Assembly (NCBI RefSeq): GCF_020524005.1
Contig: NZ_JAIVKK010000005.1
Location: 124,001-188,000, forward strand
Length of the DNA: 64,000 bases
Direction: 5' to 3'
DNA from: Microbulbifer aggregans
GTDB lineage: Bacteria > Pseudomonadota > Gammaproteobacteria > Pseudomonadales > Cellvibrionaceae
Shown: positions 18,862-28,266 of the stretch, piece after piece
How positions within the stretch are numbered: position 1 is the first letter of the stretch
Layout of the letters: every line of letters begins with the position of its first letter
Notes under the pieces: generated by a model
Database searches by the model: none
Told to the model about the DNA's origin: nothing
What the model saw: only the letters and a program-made list of their open reading frames with translations
Made by a program: the position numbers and the translations under genes

Positions 18862-19557
18862 TTATTCCGGCGGCTGCTCGCCATAGGTTGCACGGGCAAA
18901 AGGTACCATGCCCTGGCTACCCATTTGGGCCGCCTGCTCAGAGTGCTCAACCATTACCCGGTTGAGATGTCGCATTAAATCCGCCGAGGGCACCAGCTGC
19001 GCAGGCAAATTCTGCTGACCTGCGACTCCACGCTGCTCCGGGGTTACCAGCGGCATCGTGGAAACGGAGCGGGTATTCAGAGCGGGAACATAGAAACCAC
19101 TCGGCCTGGGCGCCGACTGTACCGGCTGCTGGACCGGCCTTTCAACCTCGGCAACCAGTTCACCACCGGAGGTTACGGGCTGCTGTATCTGCTGCACACC
19201 CAGTACCGCCGCAAAAGCGACCGTTGCCGCCACGGCTCCGCGAGAAAGCGGACGCCACCAGCGACTGCGGGCCCCGGCATCATTAGCCGCCACATCGGGC
19301 TGCACATGGTGCGCGGGCTCTTCGTCAATGGCTACAGAAATACTGGCGGCCAGTCCCAGATCGACAGGTGCCACCTGCTCGCCGCGCATTACGCTGGCGG
19401 CCAACTGGTAGCGCGACCACCGCTGTCCCAGGTCATCCGCGCCGCCACCGGCAGAACTTTCTTTGAGCAAACGCTGAATTTCGAGTTCACTGGCCTCACC
19501 GTCCATCATTGCGGACAGTGACTCGTTCAAGCGCTGCTGATGCTTCCCGTGTGACAT
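18862..19557 (-). CDS. rseA: Anti-sigma-E factor RseA (MucA)
   Basis: Single-pass inner-membrane anti-sigma factor holding RpoE. The cytoplasmic N-terminus carries the RseA motif LNESLSAMMDGEASELEIQRLL and RWSRYQLAASVMRGE. One membrane helix (about 103-122) is followed by a periplasmic tail rich in Gln and Pro. I start at ATG 19555-19557 (231 residues) rather than a TTG three codons upstream, because of the AGAGGG site. The C-terminus ends in EQPPE, not the hydrophobic YxF/VxV tail that DegS PDZ domains prefer, but other triggers are possible. It should be cut by RseP, encoded at 58096-59454. Confidence 0.92.
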   Translation of the reverse strand: MSHGKHQQRLNESLSAMMDGEASELEIQRLLKESSAGGGADDLGQRWSRYQLAASVMRGEQVAPVDLGLAASISVAIDEEPAHHVQPDVAANDAGARSRWWRPLSRGAVAATVAFAAVLGVQQIQQPVTSGGELVAEVERPVQQPVQSAPRPSGFYVPALNTRSVSTMPLVTPEQRGVAGQQNLPAQLVPSADLMRHLNRVMVEHSEQAAQMGSQGMVPFARATYGEQPPE

Positions 19558-19756
19558 ACGGGTCAACCCTCTTTCAGTGCAATACCACGGATGCTGTTTC
19601 GCACCCTGTTTGTTGATATCTAGGACCGGCTATGTGGCCAAAAGTTTTATCTCCCAAGCAAAAATTGTGTGATTTCACTCAACTTTTATCTATGAGAGAC
19701 ATCTCGCCTACGACGCTTTGGTTATATTGAAACAAAGCTGCATAAAGATTAGCCGA

Positions 19757-20371
19757 TTACCCGCGACCATCTACCGGCTCCGGCTCCCCGGCCATAACCT
19801 GCTGCACCGCACGGTCAATCGCCTCCCGGGCACGGAATATCCTCGACCTTACCGTTCCCACAGGACACCCCATGACCTCTGCGATCTCCTCGTAGCTCAA
19901 CCCCTCCATCTCCCGCAGCGTGACCGCTGAGCGAAGATCTTCCGGCAAGTCGCGGATGGCCTGGTTTACCGTGGCCTCCAGCTGGTCGCGGAAAAGCTGA
20001 TTCTCCGGGGTATCGTTATCACGCAGGGCTTCCGCGCCGGAATAGTACTCGGCATCTTCCATGTCCACATCGGAGGACGGTGGGCGACGACTGCGGGATA
20101 CCAGGTGGTTCTTGGCGGTATTGATCGCAATTCGGTACATCCAGGTATAAAACGCGCTTTCGCCACGGAAATTCTTGAGCGCGCGATAGGCCTTGATGAA
20201 GGCCTCCTGGGTTACATCGTTCACTTCGGCATGATCATTGATATAGCGGCTAACCACAGCCATGATCTTGTGCTGATACTTCAATACCAGCAGATCAAAA
20301 GCGCGCTTATCCCCTTTCTGGACCCGCTCTACCAGCTGGCTGTCACTTGGTGACGCCTGTTGCGCTGTCAT
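19757..20371 (-). CDS. rpoE: Envelope-stress sigma factor RpoE (AlgU)
   Basis: ECF sigma factor directing the envelope-stress response. The 204-residue protein has region 2 (FDLLVLKYQHKIMAVVSRYI... DVTQEAFIKAYRAL... FYTWMYRIAINTAKNHL) and region 4 (LPEDLRSAVTLREMEGLSYEEIAEVM... GTVRSRIFRAREAI), very close to Pseudomonas AlgU. It heads the rpoE-rseA-rseB-rseC operon, with an unusually long 199-base gap before rseA in which I see nothing recognisable. A matching sigma-E promoter lies upstream. Divergent from nadB, as in Pseudomonas. Confidence 0.97.
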   Translation of the reverse strand: MTAQQASPSDSQLVERVQKGDKRAFDLLVLKYQHKIMAVVSRYINDHAEVNDVTQEAFIKAYRALKNFRGESAFYTWMYRIAINTAKNHLVSRSRRPPSSDVDMEDAEYYSGAEALRDNDTPENQLFRDQLEATVNQAIRDLPEDLRSAVTLREMEGLSYEEIAEVMGCPVGTVRSRIFRAREAIDRAVQQVMAGEPEPVDGRG

Positions 20372-20441
20372 CCCCTACTCCCAACCAGGCTCTCCCGGCA
20401 CGATAATACGACCGCAGAGCGCGAGTTTATTCTGTTGTGTA

Positions 20442-20470
20442 CAAGACACTGATGATCGGTCATAAGTTCC
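20442..20470 (-). promoter_or_regulatory. Sigma-E-type autoregulatory promoter of rpoE
   Basis: On the minus strand GGAACTT (20464-20470), a 17-base spacer and TCTTG (20442-20446) resemble the RpoE/AlgU consensus (GAACTT, 16-17 bases, TCTGA). Transcription would begin near 20435, about 65 bases before the rpoE ATG. Autoregulation is known for this family. Confidence 0.65.
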
Positions 20471-20532
20471 TGACAAATCAGTAATTTTCAAGATGTCGTA
20501 TACTACGCGCCCCCAAACGCTAATAAAACTCC

Positions 20533-22170
20533 ATGAGCGAACAAGTAAACGCACAATTGAACAGTTACGACGTACTGGTGGTCGGCAGTGGCGCTGCCGG
20601 GCTGACGCTGGCCCTGCACCTTGCGGACCGCTACCGCGTGGCACTGCTTTCCAAGCAGCGCCTGCAGGACGGCTCCACCTGGTTTGCCCAGGGCGGCATT
20701 GCCGCGGTACTGGACGAATCCGACTCGGTAGACTCCCATGTAGCCGATACATTAGATGCAGGAGCTGGACTCTGCCACCCGGATGCCGTGCGCTTTACGG
20801 TGGAAAACAGCCGCGACGCCATTCAATGGCTGATAGACCAGGGCGTCGACTTCACCCGCGAAGACGACGGCGAATACCACCTCACCAAGGAGGGCGGCCA
20901 CGGCCACCGGCGCATCATTCACAGCGCCGACGCTACCGGCCGCGCGGTGCACAGCACATTGATTGAGCGGGTTCGCAACACCCCCAATCTCGATTGTTTC
21001 GAGCACCATATCGCCCTGGACCTGATTCGCCAGCCGGACGCCAATACCGGGCGATTCCGCTGCGCTGGCTGCTATGTATACAACAAAGCCTCGGAGGAAG
21101 TTGAAGTCTTCCAGGGCCGCGCCGTGGTTCTGGCCACCGGCGGAGCCAGCAAGGCATACCTCTATACCAGTAACCCGGATGGCGCCAGTGGCGACGGCAT
21201 CGCCATGGCCTGGCGCGCGGGCTGCCGCGTGGCGAACATGGAATTCAACCAGTTCCACCCCACCTGCCTGTATCACCCCAAAGCCAAATCGATGCTGATC
21301 ACTGAAGCCCTGCGCGGCGAAGGTGCACAACTGAAGTTGCCGAATGGCGAGCGCTTCATGGATCGTTTCGACAAGCGCGGCGAACTGGCCCCTCGGGATA
21401 TCGTCGCCCGAGCCATCGACCACGAAATGAAGCGCCTGGGTGCTGATTGCGTCTATCTGGATATTTCCCATAAAGACCCGAAGTTTGTGCGGGAGCACTT
21501 CCCAACGGTTTACAGCAACTGCCTCGAATACGGTATCGACATCACCAAAGAACCGATACCGGTCGTGCCCGCAGCCCATTACACCTGTGGCGGGGTGATG
21601 GTTGACCAACACGGCCGCACCGATCTCGATCAGCTGTACGCGATTGGCGAGACGACATTCACCGGCCTCCATGGAGCCAACCGGCTGGCCAGCAACTCGC
21701 TACTGGAATGCGTGGTATACGCCCGCTCCGCCGCTCTGCATATAGAAAACAGCATCGACAAGGTTTCACCGCCCCGTCCCGCACTCGCCTGGGATGCTTC
21801 ACGGGTAACGGACTCGGATGAGGACGTGGTGATATCCCACAACTGGGACGAACTGCGGCGCTTTATGTGGGACTTCGTCGGCATTGTGCGTACGCGCAAG
21901 CGCCTTCTGCGGGCGGAACACCGGGTAGCCTTACTGCAGCAGGAGATTCTGGAGTTCTACGCCAATTACCGTATTACCAGCGATTTGATCGAACTGCGGA
22001 ATCTGGCAGTGGTATCCGACCTGATTATCCGCTCCGCGCTGGATCGCCGTGAGAGCCGTGGCCTGCATTACTCCCTCGACTACCCCGGTCAGCGGGAGTT
22101 GGCCATGGACACCATTCTGGTACCGGAAAACTTTGCCGACCAACGCCACTTTATTGGCCCGGCGAGCTAA
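20533..22170 (+). CDS. nadB: L-aspartate oxidase
   Basis: FAD enzyme that oxidises L-aspartate to iminoaspartate, the first step of de novo NAD synthesis. The 545-residue protein starts the FAD-binding fold with [18 protein letters not shown]. It has [13 protein letters not shown], the HTMD-type substrate region FHPTCLYHP, the AHYTCGGV motif, and the C-terminal helical domain. NadB rather than SdhA is supported by length, the [19 protein letters not shown] motif and its place opposite rpoE. A TATACT at 20499-20504 could be its -10; I found no good -35. Confidence 0.97.
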   Translation: MSEQVNAQLNSYDVLVVGSGAAGLTLALHLADRYRVALLSKQRLQDGSTWFAQGGIAAVLDESDSVDSHVADTLDAGAGLCHPDAVRFTVENSRDAIQWLIDQGVDFTREDDGEYHLTKEGGHGHRRIIHSADATGRAVHSTLIERVRNTPNLDCFEHHIALDLIRQPDANTGRFRCAGCYVYNKASEEVEVFQGRAVVLATGGASKAYLYTSNPDGASGDGIAMAWRAGCRVANMEFNQFHPTCLYHPKAKSMLITEALRGEGAQLKLPNGERFMDRFDKRGELAPRDIVARAIDHEMKRLGADCVYLDISHKDPKFVREHFPTVYSNCLEYGIDITKEPIPVVPAAHYTCGGVMVDQHGRTDLDQLYAIGETTFTGLHGANRLASNSLLECVVYARSAALHIENSIDKVSPPRPALAWDASRVTDSDEDVVISHNWDELRRFMWDFVGIVRTRKRLLRAEHRVALLQQEILEFYANYRITSDLIELRNLAVVSDLIIRSALDRRESRGLHYSLDYPGQRELAMDTILVPENFADQRHFIGPAS

Positions 22171-22206
22171 CCCGCACAAAACCGGGAAACATGGGCACCC
22201 GTCGCT

Positions 22207-22707
22207 TCAGGTAGTGCGTGAATATCGCAGCGCAACCTGCAAGCGACGCCAGTCATCGGGCGACACAGAGTCCCGCGCCACCACCAACCTAAGACGACCT
22301 CCGTCCAGGTAGCGGCCATTGATCACAATCAGCCAGTTCCACGCCACCAGCTCTCCCTGAAAACAAAATTCACGCCTCTCCCCCCCGGCACTTTGCCAGT
22401 ACCAGCGCCGGTCACCGGTCGAAAGCCGTCCGTACCCGCACCGCAACCGCCCGAACTCTAGATACGTGAATGCAATGACCAGAATGGAGCCCAGGCAAGC
22501 AAACAGCCAGTAGAGCGGGGAAAGCCACAACAGCAAAAGGGATTGGCATGTCGCCAGAATCAGGAGCCCCCGCAACAGACGCGAGGGTACAAGGTCACAG
22601 GCCAGCCTTGCACTGCGCCCGGGTATGGCAGCAGCAGGACCGGCCTGGGGAAGGGAAACCGGCGTTTCAGTCCTGCAGGCCGGTGTTGTCACGGATGATC
22701 TGTACAA
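22207..22707 (-). CDS. cptA: CptA/YgfX-family inner-membrane protein
   Basis: A 166-residue homologue of E. coli YgfX (CptA), described as a toxin acting on FtsZ/MreB and partner of CptB/SdhE. Two adjacent membrane helices (about 45-62 and 66-84) are followed by a domain with the family pattern: WYWQSAGG, LVAWNWLIVI, then RDSVSPDDWRRLQVAL. It overlaps the 3' end of sdhE by 41 bases; the exact start is uncertain because the first 30 residues show no family similarity and a GTG five codons later is possible. The physiological role is disputed, and sdhE alone is the better understood partner. Confidence 0.75.
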   Translation of the reverse strand: MYRSSVTTPACRTETPVSLPQAGPAAAIPGRSARLACDLVPSRLLRGLLILATCQSLLLLWLSPLYWLFACLGSILVIAFTYLEFGRLRCGYGRLSTGDRRWYWQSAGGERREFCFQGELVAWNWLIVINGRYLDGGRLRLVVARDSVSPDDWRRLQVALRYSRTT

Positions 22708-22912
22708 TGTGCTTCAGATCGGGGTCCTGCGGATCCTCTCTCCGCAGGAACCAGGCAAACAGGTCCTGATCCTGCTCATCCAGCAGGCGGATATAGCGCT
22801 GCTGATCTTCCGGATCCAGAGTCTCGTAAACGTTATCCAGAAACGGCAGCAGTACCAGATCCAGCTCCAGCATACCCCGTCGGCTAGCCCAAAACAGGCG
22901 ATTGCGATCCAT
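22667..22912 (-). CDS. sdhE: Succinate dehydrogenase flavinylation factor SdhE
   Basis: Promotes covalent attachment of FAD to SdhA. The 81-residue protein contains the conserved RGMLELDLVL motif (RGxxE) and the CptB-type helical pattern ETLDPEDQQRYIRLLDEQDQDLFAWFL. It overlaps cptA on the same strand and is divergent from ygfZ, as in many gammaproteobacteria. Confidence 0.94.
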   Translation of the reverse strand: MDRNRLFWASRRGMLELDLVLLPFLDNVYETLDPEDQQRYIRLLDEQDQDLFAWFLRREDPQDPDLKHIVQIIRDNTGLQD

Positions 22913-23057
22913 ACTTCCCTCTCAAACGCTTACGTTGCCAAATTAAGAATTCGCGCAGTATAACGCACCGTACGCGAACGCGCCCCGGTTGAAATTCAGT
23001 AGCAAACCCCCAGATACTGCAGCCCAATTTCCGGAAATCCGATACAGCGAGTACAGC

Positions 23058-24113
23058 ATGGATCAACAGCAGTGGCAGGAGTACCTCATCAGCCAGGGCG
23101 CCCAATGGAGCGAGGGAGCAGCCAGCTTCCCGGACAATAGCGCACACGCCGACCTCCAGTTGATCGACCTCAGCCCTCTCGGAGCCATTTCCGTCTCCGG
23201 TCCAGACAGCCAGAAGTTTCTGCAGGGACAACTCACCTGCGACCTGATCAACCTTCCGGATGAACACCTGACCCTCGGCGGCCATTGCAACCCGAAAGGG
23301 CGCATGATCAGCGCATTTCATATTCTTAAGGTCAGCCAGAGTGAATTTTTGCTGTTACTGCCCCGGGATTTGACTCCAATCGCGCTGGCCGCACTGAAAA
23401 AGTACGCCGTATTTTTCAAGACCGAACTCAAGTCTCTGGAGGGGGTATTCCGCTGGCTGGGTCTCTGTGGACACGATGCCGGCACTCGCGCCAGCCACCT
23501 GCTGAACCTGTCGCATAACAGCAAGGGCGACCTGATTCCAGGTCAATTGATCCCCTTCGACCACAACGGCACGCGGGCCATCGCAGGCATGCTCCAGGAA
23601 CGCATGGTAGCCGTGCTGGTTGCCGAAGAGCAGGCAGCCGACCTGTGGCAGCAGCTCACAAGAACCCCCGCGACACCAGCCAGCTACAACCACTGGCAAC
23701 AGCAATGGATCGCCGCGGGCGTGCCGGAACTGCACGCCGCAACCAGTGAAATGTTTATCCCGCAAATGCTCAACCTGCACCTGCTCGGCGCAGTCAGCTT
23801 TAAAAAGGGTTGCTACACCGGACAGGAAGTCGTCGCACGAATGCAATACCTGGGAGCAGCCAAGCGCCGCATGTACCTGGCCAGCGTCGATGGCGTTGAG
23901 CTCCCGGAGCCGGGAGTGGAAATATTTACACCAAATGGCAGCTCCAGTGTTGGCAACCTGGTATCCGCCTGCAAGACGGAAAACGGGATCGAGCTACTCG
24001 CTGTACTGACCAAATCCAAGGTGGTGGATAACGCGTTGATGCAATTGCAGGATGGCAGGCAACTCAGCCTCTATGAGCTGCCTTACGACGCAGACGCAGA
24101 CCCACTTGCCTGA
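23058..24113 (+). CDS. ygfZ: tRNA-modifying folate-binding protein YgfZ
   Basis: Folate-dependent protein needed for assembly or repair of some Fe-S enzymes such as MiaB. Related to GcvT. The 351-residue protein has the signature KGCYTGQEVVAR with its conserved cysteine, plus FLQGQLTCD and GHCNPKGRM. I start at ATG 23058-23060; a TTG 23 codons upstream gives an extension unlike the family. Its stop is 2 bases from that of ung on the opposite strand. Confidence 0.95.
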   Translation: MDQQQWQEYLISQGAQWSEGAASFPDNSAHADLQLIDLSPLGAISVSGPDSQKFLQGQLTCDLINLPDEHLTLGGHCNPKGRMISAFHILKVSQSEFLLLLPRDLTPIALAALKKYAVFFKTELKSLEGVFRWLGLCGHDAGTRASHLLNLSHNSKGDLIPGQLIPFDHNGTRAIAGMLQERMVAVLVAEEQAADLWQQLTRTPATPASYNHWQQQWIAAGVPELHAATSEMFIPQMLNLHLLGAVSFKKGCYTGQEVVARMQYLGAAKRRMYLASVDGVELPEPGVEIFTPNGSSSVGNLVSACKTENGIELLAVLTKSKVVDNALMQLQDGRQLSLYELPYDADADPLA

Positions 24114-24115
24114 GA

Positions 24116-24838
24116 TCAGATTTCCACGGATACGCGATGTAACTCACTGGCCGCCGGCAATGCCCAGTTGACCGGAGCCTCGCCGTGCTGCTCCAACCAT
24201 TGATTAGCCTGGGAAAACGGCCGCGTACCGAAAAAGCCCCGGTGCGCAGAGAGCGGCGAGGGGTGCGGCGCACGCAAAACCAGATGCCGGTTGCGATCAA
24301 TGAAGCTGCCCTTCTTCTGCGCGTAACTTCCCCACAGAATAAATACCAACCCATCGCGCTGCTCTGCCAGCGCGTGCACCGCTGCATCGGTAAACTGCTC
24401 CCAACCGCGCCCCTGGTGCGCGCCTGCCCGGCTCTCCTCCACCGTCAAGGTGGCATTCAACAATAAAACACCCTGCTCTGCCCACGGCTGCAGGCAACCG
24501 TGAGTGGGCGGGGTAATACCGAGGTCGGAAGCCAGCTCCTTATAGATATTCTGTAACGACGGCGGTATACGTACCCCTGGCATCACGGAAAAACACAAAC
24601 CGTGAGCCTGGCCCGCACCGTGATACGGATCCTGCCCCAGAATCACCACCTTCACCTGATCGAAGGGTGTGGAATTAAACGCGTTGAATATCTGACCACC
24701 CGGGGGAAAAATATTTTTACCCGCCTGTTTTTCCTGCTGTAAAAACCCCCTCAACTCGGCCATATATGGCTTATTGAACTCAGGTTGTAAAACCGCATAC
24801 CAGGTGGGATGAATTTTTACATTCGCCGAAATCTGCAT
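24116..24838 (-). CDS. ung: Uracil-DNA glycosylase (family 1)
   Basis: Removes uracil from DNA. The 240-residue protein has [14 protein letters not shown] with catalytic D70, the uracil-recognition segment LLLNATLTV, and the leucine-loop motif [14 protein letters not shown] second uracil-DNA glycosylase superfamily gene lies directly upstream on the same strand, 7 bases away, so the two are probably cotranscribed. Confidence 0.97.
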   Translation of the reverse strand: MQISANVKIHPTWYAVLQPEFNKPYMAELRGFLQQEKQAGKNIFPPGGQIFNAFNSTPFDQVKVVILGQDPYHGAGQAHGLCFSVMPGVRIPPSLQNIYKELASDLGITPPTHGCLQPWAEQGVLLLNATLTVEESRAGAHQGRGWEQFTDAAVHALAEQRDGLVFILWGSYAQKKGSFIDRNRHLVLRAPHPSPLSAHRGFFGTRPFSQANQWLEQHGEAPVNWALPAASELHRVSVEI

Positions 24839-24845
24839 TACTGAC

Positions 24846-25430
24846 CTACAAAATATCGTGTATTTGTGTGCGCAGCGCCGGCACTACCAATTCTTCAAAC
24901 CAGGGGCGCTGTTTGAGCCACAGGGTATTTCGGGGGCTGGGATGGGGCAAGGGGAAAAAGCCAAATGGCAGCGCGTCGGCAAAGTGGCGAACGTTTTCGG
25001 TGATGCTGCCGTACCAGCGGGGCAGATAATATCTCTGTGCGTACTGGCCGATCAGCAAGGTCAGCTGGATATTAGGCAACTCCGCCAACAGGCGTGCGTG
25101 CCAGGTTTCGGCGCACTCGGGACGCGGAGGCAAATCACCGCCTTTGCCGCGCCCGGGGTAACAAAATCCCATCGGGACTATAGCAATACGAGACTGGTCG
25201 TAAAAAGTTTCACGATCCATTTGCAGCCAGTTGCGCAGGCGATCACCGGACGGGTCGTTCCAGGGAATTCCGGTCTCGTGTACCCGCGTTCCCGGCGCCT
25301 GACCGACAATCAACAACCTGGCAGACCGCGCGGCGCTCAGGACAGGCCTTGGCCCAAGAGGCAGGCTGCCTTCACACAGCCGACACCCACTGACTTCTTC
25401 GAGCAATACTTTCAGTCGGTCAGAAGTCAC
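24846..25430 (-). CDS. Iron-sulfur uracil-DNA glycosylase family protein
   Basis: A 194-residue member of the uracil-DNA glycosylase superfamily distinct from Ung. It has motif A GQAPGTR (43-49) and motif B HPSPRN near residue 163. Four cysteines at 16, 19, 90 and 106 are spaced CX2C-X70-CX15-C, which fits the 4Fe-4S site of family 4/5 enzymes. Relatives in Pseudomonas are annotated only as family members, and activity is unproven; motif A lacks the Glu or Asp of classical enzymes (GEAPG), so catalysis may differ. GTG start overlapping the upstream gene stop by 4 bases. Confidence 0.82.
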   Translation of the reverse strand: MTSDRLKVLLEEVSGCRLCEGSLPLGPRPVLSAARSARLLIVGQAPGTRVHETGIPWNDPSGDRLRNWLQMDRETFYDQSRIAIVPMGFCYPGRGKGGDLPPRPECAETWHARLLAELPNIQLTLLIGQYAQRYYLPRWYGSITENVRHFADALPFGFFPLPHPSPRNTLWLKQRPWFEELVVPALRTQIHDIL

Positions 25431-26404
25431 GGCGACAATCGCTTTCCTACATCAATCGCCGGATGGGACAGCAACAACAACAATCCCCGCGTATCGGACT
25501 CATCTTTCATCCGGGCAACGCCATTGTTGTCCAGCATTACAAAAATGCCCCGCTTGTCCACCTCCAGTCCCTCACCCTTCCCGAACCGACCGGTCCGGTA
25601 GCGGTATTCAGGGGATCGCTCTATATGCCGGTAAGTGACGCACCAGTTTGCGTGCAGGTTTGTCAGTGACCGCTGACAGACGGCGTACGCATTCCGCTCG
25701 AGGGTATACAGGTATCCGCCGTAATACGCCAAACCGGCAACATCTTCCGAGAAGCCACGAAAGTCCAGCCCGGCAACCGGTGGAACCTGAAAGAACGCAT
25801 GACCTTCGCGGTCTCCCGGCTTCAATTGCAGCAAACCTCGCGGGTTTCGCTCCAGGGCAATCCAGAAATCCTCACCGGCTTTCACCAGCCCTTCGCTGCC
25901 ACCATTGAAATCGTGTATGTAACCTGCCCTCCACGCCGATTCCAACCACTTTTGCGGGGTCCAGCGCGCAACCTGCGCTCTCGCATCCAGCGATGCCAAT
26001 CGGTTGTGCCTCTCGCTCAGCAAATAGAAGTGTTCCTCATCGCAGGTCACACCTTCGAAATCCATACTGAGATCAACACTGGCAACATGCAGTGCGCGCG
26101 CCTTAAGGGATACCGGCTGATCGTCCGGGAGCCCCGGAGGGGTAAACCTCGCTCGCTCCACCAATGCAACGCTGGTCTCACCCAAATGCGGCGTCAGTGA
26201 GTAAAAACGGTCTGAGGCCTTGTCAGCCACTGCAACCAGCTCTCCCCAGCAAAGGCTGAGACCGGAAATATCCAGCCCTTCGCTGCCGTCTACCCACCAG
26301 GCCTGTACCAGCTCTGCCGGTACAACCTCTGTTGAATCGGTGGCAGCGGTTGCCGGAATAGCCAGGAACGCAATCAGTGCCGCGAACAAACTTCGTTTTT
26401 TCAA
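25427..26404 (-). CDS. Phytase-esterase-like periplasmic protein
   Basis: A secreted protein of about 325 residues with a signal peptide (LKKRSLFAALIAFLAIPATAA) and a beta-propeller-like domain of the phytase-esterase-like/SdiA-regulated type. Its repeats are seen as LDISGLSLCWGELVAVADKAS, MDFEGVTCDEEHFYLLSERH, NGGSEGLVKAGEDFWIALER, VAGLAYYGGYLYTLERN and KGEGLEVDKRGIFVMLDN. I choose TTG 26402-26404 because AGGAGGTG lies 9 bases upstream and gives a normal basic signal-peptide start; a GTG four codons upstream overlaps that site. Substrate unknown. It precedes the Fe-S glycosylase gene with a 4-base overlap; no functional link is obvious. Confidence 0.7.
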   Translation of the reverse strand: MKKRSLFAALIAFLAIPATAATDSTEVVPAELVQAWWVDGSEGLDISGLSLCWGELVAVADKASDRFYSLTPHLGETSVALVERARFTPPGLPDDQPVSLKARALHVASVDLSMDFEGVTCDEEHFYLLSERHNRLASLDARAQVARWTPQKWLESAWRAGYIHDFNGGSEGLVKAGEDFWIALERNPRGLLQLKPGDREGHAFFQVPPVAGLDFRGFSEDVAGLAYYGGYLYTLERNAYAVCQRSLTNLHANWCVTYRHIERSPEYRYRTGRFGKGEGLEVDKRGIFVMLDNNGVARMKDESDTRGLLLLLSHPAIDVGKRLSP

Positions 26405-26442
26405 CTGCCTATTCACCTCCTGGCGCCTGTGCGGGAACTGTC

Positions 26443-26925
26443 TTAATCGCGAAAATTATTGAACTGCAAAGGCTGTTCCAGTTCTTTGCCACGCAACATA
26501 GCGATCACCTGCTGAAGATCATCGCGCTTCTTGCCGGTGACCCGCACCTGATCCCCCTGGATGGAAGCCTGCACTTTCAGTTTTTCATCCTTGATGATCT
26601 TTATGATCTTTTTCGACAAATCTTTGTCGAGACCATTTTTCAGGGTGACCGCAACCTTCACCTGCTTGCCCGATTGCTCGGGCTCCCCAGCCTCCATCGC
26701 CAGCGGGTCGATACTGCACTTGATCAGCGCCGCGCGCAGCATATCCACCATCTGCGCAACCTGCATATCGGACTCGGCACGCAACGTCAGCGCAAAGTCC
26801 GACATCTCAACTTCCGCATCCACGCCTTTAAAGTCGAAACGGTTGGTAATGGTCCGGTTCACCTGGTCCACTGCGTTAGTCAGCTGGTGTTTATCTACTT
26901 CAGAAACAATGTCAAAGGATGGCAT
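26443..26925 (-). CDS. yajQ: YajQ family nucleotide-binding protein
   Basis: A 160-residue YajQ protein; homologues bind cyclic di-GMP or other nucleotides and, in Xanthomonas, act as transcription co-regulators. Start MPSFDIVSEVDKHQLTNAVDQ, the TNRFDFKG motif and the C-terminal VRVTGKKRDDLQQVIAMLRG are all conserved; E. coli YajQ is of similar length. GGGGA precedes the ATG. It is upstream of the phytase-esterase-like gene on the same strand. Confidence 0.95.
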   Translation of the reverse strand: MPSFDIVSEVDKHQLTNAVDQVNRTITNRFDFKGVDAEVEMSDFALTLRAESDMQVAQMVDMLRAALIKCSIDPLAMEAGEPEQSGKQVKVAVTLKNGLDKDLSKKIIKIIKDEKLKVQASIQGDQVRVTGKKRDDLQQVIAMLRGKELEQPLQFNNFRD

Positions 26926-26981
26926 TTACAAATTCCCCTTAAATTCCGCCCAAAAGTGAGTGGGCGAATGTCTATCAAAAT

Positions 26982-27518
26982 TTACTTCCAGATCTCTGGC
27001 ACAACTTCCACACTGTGTGCATCACTGGCAATCCAGATATGTCCGTCCTGAATCGTCACACTGAGATCCATATTGCGGTTAGCCAGATTCGCCAGCGCTC
27101 CGCAGGCCTCCGCCGGCAGGAACAATACTTCCAGGTTCTCAAAGCGTTCACACACTGAAGCCATTTTCTGCCACCACACCGGCGCCGTCCGCTGTCCGTA
27201 GGCATAAATACGGACGGCCTGAGCCCGATTGCTGGCCTTCCGCACCCGGTCGTCTGCGGGCACCCCCACCTCAATCCACTGTTCGATCTCGCCACTCAAA
27301 TTGTGCCGCCACAAATCCGCCTCATCATCGCTGGACAGGCCCCGGGTAAATTCAAGTTGCTCGTGCGCATTGTGGGCGAATGCAAGCAACCGGATCATCA
27401 TTCGTTCGTCTGTTTCAGATGGGTGTCGTGCCAGTGTCAGGTGATGTTCACCGTAGTACTCCCGGTCCATATCAGCAATCTGGACCCGGGCTTTGAAGAT
27501 TGTTGCTTTAAGTGCCAT
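26982..27518 (-). CDS. yaeQ: YaeQ family protein
   Basis: A 178-residue YaeQ-family protein with a restriction-endonuclease-like (PD-(D/E)XK) fold; cellular role unknown, once linked to compensating for RfaH loss. The N-terminus MALKATIFKARVQIADMDREYYGEHHLTLARHPSETDERMM is near-identical to E. coli YaeQ, which fixes the start at ATG 27516-27518 although the frame is open for 37 more codons. Further family features are LEFTRGLSSDDEADLW and WIEVGVPADDRVRKAS. Divergent from lemA with 98 bases between. Confidence 0.94.
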   Translation of the reverse strand: MALKATIFKARVQIADMDREYYGEHHLTLARHPSETDERMMIRLLAFAHNAHEQLEFTRGLSSDDEADLWRHNLSGEIEQWIEVGVPADDRVRKASNRAQAVRIYAYGQRTAPVWWQKMASVCERFENLEVLFLPAEACGALANLANRNMDLSVTIQDGHIWIASDAHSVEVVPEIWK

Positions 27519-27616
27519 TACTACTCTCGAAATGGCGGCTCCGGGGGGACTTTTCCACGGAAGCCGGTTATTGACGACTATTATTGTCTCGTTCGGAACC
27601 AACATGGATGATCGGT

Positions 27617-28246
27617 ATGAACTCTGCACTCACGGGCAAACAGAATTCCACCCTGCGCCGAGTCTGGCAAACATCGTTGCTGGCGCTCATTGCGCTGGGG
27701 CTGAGCGGCTGTGGTATTAACAACATCCCCACCTACGATGAAAATGTCAAAGCCGCCTGGGCTCAGGTACAAAACCAGTATCAGCGCCGCGCAGACCTGA
27801 TCCCCAACCTGGTAAAAACGGTCAAGGCTTATGCGGCCCATGAGCAGGAAACCCTGCAGGCTGTCACTGAGGCCCGAGCCAAAGTGAACTCCATGCAGGT
27901 CGACGCCGACGTTATCAATGACCCGGCCAAACTCCAGCAGTTTGAAGCGGCCCAGGCTCAACTGAGTAGCGCACTCTCCCGCCTTATGGTCGTGGTGGAA
28001 CGCTACCCTGATCTTAAAGCCAACCAGAATTTCCTGGCGCTGCAGTCCCAGCTGGAAGGTACGGAGAATCGTATCAGCGTAGCCCGCCGGGATTATATCG
28101 CCGCTGTTGAGCGCTACAACCGGGAAATCCGCACCTTCCCGGGACGCATCTGGCACAAAGTCCTGTACAGCGACCTGCCCATCCGCGAAACCTTTGAGGC
28201 CACCACTGAAGGTGCGGAAAAAGCCCCGGAAGTGGACTTCCAGTAA
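27617..28246 (+). CDS. lemA: LemA family lipoprotein
   Basis: A 209-residue LemA protein. The N-terminus is a lipoprotein signal (LLALIALGLSGCG), followed by the LemA core: YDENVKAAWAQVQNQYQRRADLIPNLVKTVK, a coiled-coil middle, and ALQSQLEGTENRISVARRDYIAAVERYNREIRTFPG. I start at ATG 27617; an ATG three codons earlier (27608) is equally possible. It heads lemA-TPM-TPM-PDZ, the usual LemA/YgcG pairing seen in many bacteria; the molecular role is unknown. Confidence 0.9.
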   Translation: MNSALTGKQNSTLRRVWQTSLLALIALGLSGCGINNIPTYDENVKAAWAQVQNQYQRRADLIPNLVKTVKAYAAHEQETLQAVTEARAKVNSMQVDADVINDPAKLQQFEAAQAQLSSALSRLMVVVERYPDLKANQNFLALQSQLEGTENRISVARRDYIAAVERYNREIRTFPGRIWHKVLYSDLPIRETFEATTEGAEKAPEVDFQ

Positions 28247-28266
28247 TCGCGTAACCGGAGTCTTTC

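Noticed and set aside
20752..21672. A 300-codon open frame on the minus strand opposite nadB.
   Set aside because: nadB is certain and the antisense translation has no recognisable motif or ribosome-binding site.
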